From positions 1,116,001 to 1,180,000 of the forward strand of contig CAWGIM010000006.1 of assembly GCA_963822615.1 (NCBI GenBank): 64,000 bases of DNA. Reading direction: 5' to 3'. The notes beneath the pieces are model-generated. The model searched no databases and was not told the origin of the DNA. It saw only the letters and a program-made list of their open reading frames with translations. Below, piece after piece: positions 58,896-64,000 of the stretch (within the stretch, counting starts at the first letter, position 1; each line of letters begins with the position of its first letter). The translations under genes were made by a program, and so were the position numbers. The stretch comes from Trebonia sp963822615. Lineage in GTDB: Bacteria > Actinomycetota > Actinomycetes > Streptosporangiales > Streptosporangiaceae.

Positions 58896-59642
58896 ATGAC
58901 AACTAGCAGAGTGGCCCTGGTAACCGGCGCGGCGGCAGGCATCGGAGCGGCCTGTGCCCGGCGGCTGGCCCAGGACGGCCTGGCCGTCGGCGTGCTCGAC
59001 CTCGACCCGGAGCGGTGCGCGGGCACGGTCAAGGCGGTCGAGGCCGACGGCGGCAGGGCGATCGCGCTCGGGGCCGACGTGTCCGACCGGGCCCAGGTGC
59101 AGGCCGCGGTGGCCAGGCTGCGGGACGCCTTCGGCCCGGTCACCGTCGTGGTGAACAACGCCGGCGTCACCGACTACACGCCGTTCGAGGACGTCACCGA
59201 GGACCGGTTCAACTTCATCTACAAGGTCAACGTCCTCGGCCCGATCATCGTGACGCAGGAAACCCTGAGCGACATGAAGGAAGCGCACTGGGGCCGGGTG
59301 GTGAACATCTCCTCCTCCAGCGCGCAGACCGGGGCGAAGGGGATGGCGGTCTACTCCTCGTCCAAGGGCGCGGTCATCAGCCTGACCCGCACCCTCGCCC
59401 AGGAACTCGGCCCCGACGGCATCACGGTGAACACCATCCCGCCGGGCTCGGTCACCGGCACCGTCATGTCCGACGCGAACATCAGCGAGGCCAGCGCCGA
59501 GCGGATCGCGGCGTCGCTGCCGGTGCGCCGGACCGGCCGCCCGGAGGACATCGCCAACGCCTGCGCGTTCCTGGTCAGCGAGGACTCGGGCTACGTGACC
59601 GGTCAGATCATCGGCGTGAACGGCGGGCGGGTTGTCACCTGA
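58896..59642 (+). CDS. short-chain dehydrogenase/reductase (FabG-like)
   Basis: A 248-residue classical SDR with TGAAAGIGAACARRLAQDG, NNAGVTDYTPFEDV, NISSSSAQTG and YSSSK as the YxxxK motif, plus GQIIGVNGG at the end. The ATG lies 8 bases after a -10-like TATCCT with no ribosome site between, so a leaderless start is likely. It probably oxidises a hydroxyacyl or alicyclic alcohol intermediate. Confidence 0.92.
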   Translation: MTTSRVALVTGAAAGIGAACARRLAQDGLAVGVLDLDPERCAGTVKAVEADGGRAIALGADVSDRAQVQAAVARLRDAFGPVTVVVNNAGVTDYTPFEDVTEDRFNFIYKVNVLGPIIVTQETLSDMKEAHWGRVVNISSSSAQTGAKGMAVYSSSKGAVISLTRTLAQELGPDGITVNTIPPGSVTGTVMSDANISEASAERIAASLPVRRTGRPEDIANACAFLVSEDSGYVTGQIIGVNGGRVVT

Positions 59643-59680
59643 CCAGGCCGCGCCGTGATCGCCGTGACGGAAGCCGGGCG

Positions 59681-60481
59681 GTGACGACGGAGCCCGCCGC
59701 GAAGCGGGTCGCGCTGGTCACCGGGGCGAGCTCGGGCATCGGCTACGCCATCGCCGTGCGCCTGCTGCGCGATGGCTACCGGGTCGCCCTGGTCGCGCGC
59801 CCGTCAGCCCGGCTCACTGCGGCGGTGACCGCGGCCGCGACGGAGGCAGGGGCCGGGAGCGACGCGGGCGCGTTCGCGGTCGGCTGCGACCTCGGGCGGC
59901 TGGACGAGGTCGAGCGGGCCGTGCACCAGGTGACGACGGTGGCCGGCCGGCTGGACGTGCTGGTGAACTGCGGCAGCGCGACCAAGGCGGGAACCGTGCT
60001 GTCACTCGCTGATGAGGAGTGGGTCGCTGCCTTCGAGGTGAAGGTGCTCGGCGCGCTGCGCCTGACCCGCGCCGCCTGGCCGCACCTGAGCCTGGCCGCC
60101 GGCAGCGTGGTGAACATCGGCGGCATCGGCGCCCGCACGCCCCGGGACGCGTACGCGATGACCGGCCCCCTCAGCGCGTCGCTGATGGCCCTGACCAAGG
60201 TCTTCGCCGACCGTGGGCGGGTCGACGGGGTGCGGGTCAACGCGGTCAACCCGGGCGCGGTGCTGACCCCGCGGATCACCGCCATGCTGGCCGCGCGGGC
60301 GGCCAGCCGGGGGCACAGCCTGGAGGCTGAGGTCGCCCAGATGGCAGAGCGCGACGAGGTGACGCGCCTCGGCCGGCCGCACGACGTGGCCGGCGTCGTC
60401 GCGTTCCTGCTGTCGCCCGAGGGCGAGTGGTTCCAGGGCGCGATCCTCGACCTTGACGGCGGCCGGACCAAGGCCCTCTAA
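59681..60481 (+). CDS. SDR-fold protein with altered catalytic residues
   Basis: A 266-residue SDR. The cofactor loop TGASSGIGYAIAVRLL is intact, but the NNAG motif reads VNCGSATK, the Ser strand reads NIGGIGART, and the YxxxK position reads YAMTG, so the Lys and Ser are missing. The C-terminal half (NAVNPGAVLTPRITAML) is normal. It may bind cofactor without the usual proton relay, or act on a different chemistry. It follows the FabG-like gene by 38 bp. Confidence 0.85.
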   Translation: MTTEPAAKRVALVTGASSGIGYAIAVRLLRDGYRVALVARPSARLTAAVTAAATEAGAGSDAGAFAVGCDLGRLDEVERAVHQVTTVAGRLDVLVNCGSATKAGTVLSLADEEWVAAFEVKVLGALRLTRAAWPHLSLAAGSVVNIGGIGARTPRDAYAMTGPLSASLMALTKVFADRGRVDGVRVNAVNPGAVLTPRITAMLAARAASRGHSLEAEVAQMAERDEVTRLGRPHDVAGVVAFLLSPEGEWFQGAILDLDGGRTKAL

Positions 60482-60483
60482 CG

Positions 60484-60894
60484 TCACGCGCGCCGGAAGG
60501 CGATCGCGCGCTCGGCCGATCCGGGCACGTCGGCCAGCTCGGCCCGCACGCGCTGGCCGATCGCGACCCCGGGTCCCCGCTCGCCCAGCAGCAGGCCGGG
60601 CAGCCGGGGCCCCTCGTCCAGCTCGACCAGGGCGACGACGTAGGGCACCAGGTGCGCGAACGCGGGGACGCTGGGCGCGTGCACCACGATGTAGCTGTAG
60701 ATCGTGCCAGGGCCGGCCGCGTCGGCGAACTCGGTCAGCTCGCCGCAGCGGTCGCAGCGCTCCAGCGGCCGGGCCAGCCAGTTGCCGCACGCGGGGCAGT
60801 GGCACAACGCGATCCGGCCCTCGGAGATAGCGGTCCAGAAGCCGGCGCTGTCCGCGTCGATCAGCGGCTCGGGCGGCGGGGGCGGGGCCGTCAC
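60484..60894 (-). CDS. DUF35 (zinc ribbon + OB-fold) protein
   Basis: A 136-residue protein: a rubredoxin-like zinc ribbon (CHCPACGNWLARPLERCDRC) and an OB-fold (TIYSYIVVHAPSVPAFAHL, ALVELDEGPRLPGLLL). DUF35 proteins pair with thiolase-like enzymes, for example the ChsH2/Ltp2 aldolase pair of steroid side-chain breakdown. The GTG start overlaps the thiolase-like stop (GTGA), which supports the pairing. Confidence 0.88.
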   Translation of the reverse strand: MTAPPPPPEPLIDADSAGFWTAISEGRIALCHCPACGNWLARPLERCDRCGELTEFADAAGPGTIYSYIVVHAPSVPAFAHLVPYVVALVELDEGPRLPGLLLGERGPGVAIGQRVRAELADVPGSAERAIAFRRA

Positions 60895-62036
60895 CGGTCC
60901 GCCTGATAGATGAGCGCACCGCCAGATGGTCCCGCGCCCGCGGTGACGAGCACGTTCTCGGCCCCCTCGACCTGCCGCGGGCCCGCCTCGCCGCGCAGCT
61001 GCAGCACGGCCTCGTAGTGGTGGTTGAGCCCGTGCAGGTACCCCTCGGACAACAGCCCGCCGTGCGGGTTCACCACCACGTCGCCTCCGTAAGTCGCCCG
61101 CCGGTCGCCGAAGAAGCGGCCCGTCTCGCCCGCCGGGCACAGGCCGAAGTCCGCGAACGTCGCCATCACCGTCCCGGTGAAGCAGTCGTACAGGCAGGCG
61201 ACGTCGATGTCGGCCGGGCGCAGGCTGGTGCTGCCCCACAGGCGCTTGGCCGCGTAAGCGGAGTACATGTGCTCCAGCTCAGGGAAGCCGGTCCACGAGC
61301 CCCCGTTGGTATGCGCCTCGCCGAACCCGGCCACCCGGACCGGGACCCGCCGCAGGTGCGCGGCCCGCTCCCGGGTGGTGACGACGAGCGCCACCGCGCC
61401 GTCGGTCTCCAGGCAGCAGTCGTAGAGCCGGAACGGCTCGTTGATCCAGCGGGAGGACAGGTAGGTCTCCATGTCCAGGGGCTTGCGCTGCATCGCGTGC
61501 GGGTTGGCCACCGCGTGCTGGCGGGTGGTGATCGCGATGTGGCCGAAATCCTCGTCGGTGGTCCCGTAGACATGCCGGTGCCGCTGGGCGAACGCCGCGA
61601 TCCACATCGACGGGATGATGTAGCCCGAGCGCGCGCCGAACTGCAGCTCGGCCCGCAGCGGGACGGGCGCGCGGTCGCCCTTGCCGTAGCGGTTGCCCGA
61701 GCGGCCGTTCAGCGAGCGGAACACGATGACGACGTCGCAGGTCCCGGCCTGGACCGCGGCCACCGCCTGGCCGACCACGGTGACCGCGACGTTGCCGCCG
61801 CCGAAGACGTCCAGGGCCAGGCCGAGGTCGACGGCGCCGATGGCCCGGCCGACGTCGGTGGCCGCGGCCGAGTCGCCGGTATGGAAGTCGATGACGCCGT
61901 CGACCTCGCCCGCTTCCAGCCCCGCGTCGGCCAGGGCCCCGCGCGCCGCCTCGGCCGCCATCGCCAGCGGGGTGCGCCCCGAGGCCCGGCTGAACGCGGT
62001 CCGGCCGATCCCGACAATCCTCGCTTCACGCTGCAC
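60891..62036 (-). CDS. thiolase-fold lipid-transfer protein (Ltp2/SCP-x-like), nucleophile Cys absent
   Basis: A 381-residue thiolase-fold protein (ARIVGIGRTAFSRASGRTPL, AARGALADAGLEAGEVDGVI, ETDGAVALVV, NPHGGLLSEGYLHGLNHHYE, GAGPSGGALI). Where thiolases have the Cys nucleophile, the segment reads LDVFGGGNVAVTVVGQAV, so thiolytic chemistry is unlikely. Cys-less members such as Ltp2 act as aldolases with a DUF35 partner, here encoded by the overlapping gene. I infer a retro-aldol step on a beta-hydroxyacyl-CoA. The GTG start has GGGGAG upstream. Confidence 0.86.
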   Translation of the reverse strand: MQREARIVGIGRTAFSRASGRTPLAMAAEAARGALADAGLEAGEVDGVIDFHTGDSAAATDVGRAIGAVDLGLALDVFGGGNVAVTVVGQAVAAVQAGTCDVVIVFRSLNGRSGNRYGKGDRAPVPLRAELQFGARSGYIIPSMWIAAFAQRHRHVYGTTDEDFGHIAITTRQHAVANPHAMQRKPLDMETYLSSRWINEPFRLYDCCLETDGAVALVVTTRERAAHLRRVPVRVAGFGEAHTNGGSWTGFPELEHMYSAYAAKRLWGSTSLRPADIDVACLYDCFTGTVMATFADFGLCPAGETGRFFGDRRATYGGDVVVNPHGGLLSEGYLHGLNHHYEAVLQLRGEAGPRQVEGAENVLVTAGAGPSGGALIYQADR

Positions 62037-62156
62037 CGCGCTCGGCTCCCCTCGCCTTCCAAAATCAGTAAAAGAATATAACTTAGTATTCAGATTTGCT
62101 ATCGGCCGCCGGGCCGGGCGGCCGGCCAGGCACCAGGTCAGGGACGGGGTTTCCGG

Positions 62157-62594
62157 ATGAGCGCTGAGTCCGCCGCCGCGGTCCGGTTCCTGGCCGAGCA
62201 CCGGGACCTGGTGCTGTTCTGCCGCGATCGCGACGGCTGCCCGGTCGGCTATCCGATGCGCAGCACCGCGGTGACCGACTCGGCCGTCTACTTCACGACC
62301 TACCGCAAGAGCGCCAAGGTGCGGCACCTGGAACGGGACCCCGTGGTGCGGCTGCTCTGCTTCGTCACCCGGGGCGACGACCAGGCCGAGTGGGTGGACG
62401 CGGGCGGCACGGCCGCGCTGTGGTCGCCCACGGCCGCCGAACTCGACCGGCTGCTGAGCGGCCCCCGCGACTCGCGGGTGCCAGACGGGATGCTGGACCA
62501 CGTGCGCACCAGGATCCTGGAGGGCAAGCGGATCATGGTCAAGGTCGAGCTCGATCACGCGGCCCGGTACGCCGGCACGACGGCGGTGGGGTGA
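62157..62594 (+). CDS. PPOX-class split-barrel protein
   Basis: A 145-residue split barrel: FLAEHRDLVLFCRDRDGCPV, STAVTDSAVYFTTYRKSAKV, HLERDPVVRLLCFV. It belongs to pyridoxamine-phosphate-oxidase-like proteins that bind FMN or F420. It is co-directional with the next gene through a GTGA overlap. The intergenic region before it is AT-rich and shares ATTTGCTATC with the promoter of the FabG-like SDR. Confidence 0.82.
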   Translation: MSAESAAAVRFLAEHRDLVLFCRDRDGCPVGYPMRSTAVTDSAVYFTTYRKSAKVRHLERDPVVRLLCFVTRGDDQAEWVDAGGTAALWSPTAAELDRLLSGPRDSRVPDGMLDHVRTRILEGKRIMVKVELDHAARYAGTTAVG

Positions 62595-62986
62595 CCGTGT
62601 CCAGCCCTCGGTCCGGCGGACCGAACAGGGACGGCTCGCAGGCCGGCCTGGAGTTCCTCGGTACCCCGCGGTGGGCGGCGCTCTGCGTGGAGCAGCCCGA
62701 CGGCTCGCTGCGGTGCACGCCGGCCTTCGTGCGCGCCCGCAACGAGGACCGCCTGCACCTGGCGGTGCCCGGCGGCCAGCCGGCGTCCGGGGTACCGGGC
62801 ACCGGGCGGGCCGCTCTGGTGGCCGACGAGTTCGCCGCTTACGACGAGATCCGGGGAGTCATCGCACGCGGGACAGTCACCTGCGAGCAGCCGCCGGACG
62901 CGCACTTCGACCTGGCACAGGTGGCCGGCTTCTCGTTCCAGGGGCGGACGCCACCCGCTTTGACGCAGCCGGCGCCAGGTTCTTGA
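62591..62986 (+). CDS. second split-barrel (PNPOx-like) protein
   Basis: A 131-residue protein with LEFLGTPRWAALCVEQPDGS, CTPAFVRARNEDRLHLAVPG and ALVADEFAAYDEIRGVIARG, a pattern of the PNPOx/PPOX barrel. It is shorter than its neighbour and may form a heterodimer with it; the overlapping genes support that. Family assignment is moderate. Confidence 0.68.
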   Translation: MTVSSPRSGGPNRDGSQAGLEFLGTPRWAALCVEQPDGSLRCTPAFVRARNEDRLHLAVPGGQPASGVPGTGRAALVADEFAAYDEIRGVIARGTVTCEQPPDAHFDLAQVAGFSFQGRTPPALTQPAPGS

Positions 62987-62987
62987 G

Positions 62988-63732
62988 CTAGCTGGAGGCG
63001 TAGCCGCCGTTGACGGGGATGGTCTGGCCGGTCACCCAGGAGCCGTTGTCCGAGGCGAGCCAGGCGACCGCGGCGGCGACGTCGGCGGCCCGGCCGAGGC
63101 GGGGAACGGCGTAGGCCTTGAGCAGGCGGAGCTTCATGTCCGAGGCCTCGTCGAGGCCGGCGTTGTCCTGGGTCGCCAGGGACAGGGTGTTGCAGGTGAT
63201 CCCGTAACGGCCTACCTCCTTGGCGAGGGAGCGCATGAACGCCGGCCCTGCCCCCTTGGACGCGGCGTAGACCGCCAGCCGCTTGTCACCGACCCGGGCC
63301 GCCTCCGAGCTGATGGTGATGACGCGGCCCCAGCCGCGGGCGATCATGCCCGGCAGGACGGCATGGGTGCAGTTGAGCGGCCCGTAGACGTTGAGGTCGA
63401 TGAACGCCTGCCAGCGGGCGGGATCATCCTCGGCGAACGGCAGCATGCTGAAGCCGGTGACCGGGATGCCGGCGTTGTTGACGAGGATGTCGACCTCGCC
63501 GGCGGCGGCCGCCATCTCCCGCACCGCCGCCAGGTCGGTGACGTCGCAGACGGCCGCCTCGGCGGTGCCGCCCGCGGCCCGGATCTCAGACACCACCTGG
63601 CCGGCGCGATCGTCGAACAGGTCGTTGACGATGACCCGCGCCCCCTGGCCCGGCCAGTACCCGGGCCGTTTCCGCACCGACGTTCTGCCCGGCACCAGTG
63701 ATCAACGCGGTGCGTCCGCTCAGCTCAGCCAC
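62988..63732 (-). CDS. short-chain dehydrogenase/reductase, one frame break near the N-terminus
   Basis: The main part shows NNAGIPVTGFSMLPFAEDD, ISSEAARVG, YAASK and GQTIPVNGG, a normal SDR. The N-terminus (VAELSGRTALITGAGQNVGA, then ETARVLAG) is in another frame; they join if one G is removed from the GGGCC run near 63650. With that correction the GTG at 63730-63732 is the start and the protein has about 247 residues. A sequencing insertion is likely. Related to 3-oxoacyl-ACP reductase-like SDRs in CoA pathways. Confidence 0.82.
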
Positions 63733-63790
63733 GAAGTCCACAATCCACTAACTCGTCGCCGAAGTAGCCGACGTTAGCTGAAATCGGTGA

Positions 63791-64000
63791 TCAGGTGGCG
63801 GCGCCCCGGTCGCGCAGGGCCGCGTACGACGGGTCCTGGCGGTCCCGGCGGCCGACCCTGGCCGGCCGCGGCCCGGAGTCGGCCGGCAGGAGCGTCGCCT
63901 TCTCCACCGCCACCACGCGGCTGGCGATCCTCCACTGCCCGCCGCGCTTCTCGAAACGGTCGATGTACCGGCCGGCTGAGTGCACGGTGCGCTGGACGCC
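63791..64000 (-). CDS. SnoaL-like/NTF2-fold protein (5' part beyond the window)
   Basis: Seventy residues of the C-terminal half are visible: RTVHSAGRYIDRFEKRGGQW, RIASRVVAVEK and an Arg-rich end (DRQDPSYAALRDRGAAT). The GRYIDRFEKRGGQWRI motif is that of SnoaL_4 proteins. The frame is open to the last base of the window. Confidence 0.75.
   Translation of the reverse strand, partial: GVQRTVHSAGRYIDRFEKRGGQWRIASRVVAVEKATLLPADSGPRPARVGRRDRQDPSYAALRDRGAAT

Noticed and set aside
1..64000. CRISPR arrays, rRNA genes, IS elements with terminal repeats, riboswitches
   Set aside because: No regularly spaced 25-40-bp direct repeats, no rRNA sequence, no transposase frame and no recognised riboswitch fold were seen.

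Overview
The window is very GC-rich, with frequent GTG and TTG starts, many GTGA/ATGA stop-start overlaps, nadA-nadB-nadC under an NrtR-type regulator, and PadR, TetR and PPOX/F420-type families. This points to a filamentous-type actinomycete (class Actinomycetes). I cannot name the species from the sequence.

Layout. 0-6.5 kb: a SLATT-like membrane protein cut by the window edge, an NrtR-type NAD regulator divergent from nadA, then nadB (frame-interrupted, full of 15/17-bp tandem repeats) and nadC, a phage-type endonuclease VII gene and tRNA-Val(GAC). 6.5-12 kb: two divergent PadR modules, one with a HAAS-type membrane protein and one with an ABC/FtsX exporter. 11.9-19.7 kb: a lipid/xenobiotic-type block with cytochrome P450, SnoaL-like protein, an orphan substrate-binding lipoprotein, TetR, and a LuxE-LuxC-SDR acyl-reductase operon without luciferase. 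19.7-20.3 kb: a brnT-brnA toxin-antitoxin remnant.

20.3-55.1 kb is the most interesting part: a compact hypoxia/dormancy-like island. It encodes a DevS/DosS-like GAF-GAF histidine kinase and a DevR/DosR-like response regulator, cytochrome bd oxidase with its CydDC exporter, a universal stress protein, two flavodoxin-like proteins, a zinc alcohol dehydrogenase, a 2-oxoacid:ferredoxin oxidoreductase (gamma, alpha, beta) with an Fe-S/FAD partner, pyruvate phosphate dikinase, phosphoglycerate mutase, enolase, GAPDH, phosphoketolase and acetate kinase. At least ten promoter regions carry a 14-bp dyad of the form GGG(A/C)C-N4-G(T/G)CCC. This matches the core of the mycobacterial Dos box as I know it and places almost all operons of the island under one likely regulator. 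Together the enzymes form a low-oxygen route from triose phosphate to PEP, pyruvate, acetyl-CoA, acetate and alcohol, with a high-affinity oxidase alongside; a phosphoglycerate kinase is missing.

55-64 kb: a second catabolic block around a palindromic operator, with a CaiB/BaiF CoA-transferase, TetR, PPOX proteins, SnoaL-like proteins, a beta-hydroxyacid dehydrogenase, several SDRs, and a cysteine-less thiolase-fold protein overlapping a DUF35 protein (Ltp2-like pair).

Sequence quality caution: single-base frame breaks occur in nadB, the 3' end of the FtsX gene, the TetR/lipoprotein junction, brnT, the SDR near 63.65 kb, and very densely in an ABC transporter at 39.8-42.3 kb. Protein sequence is otherwise well conserved across these breaks, so many may be sequencing or assembly indels rather than true pseudogenes.
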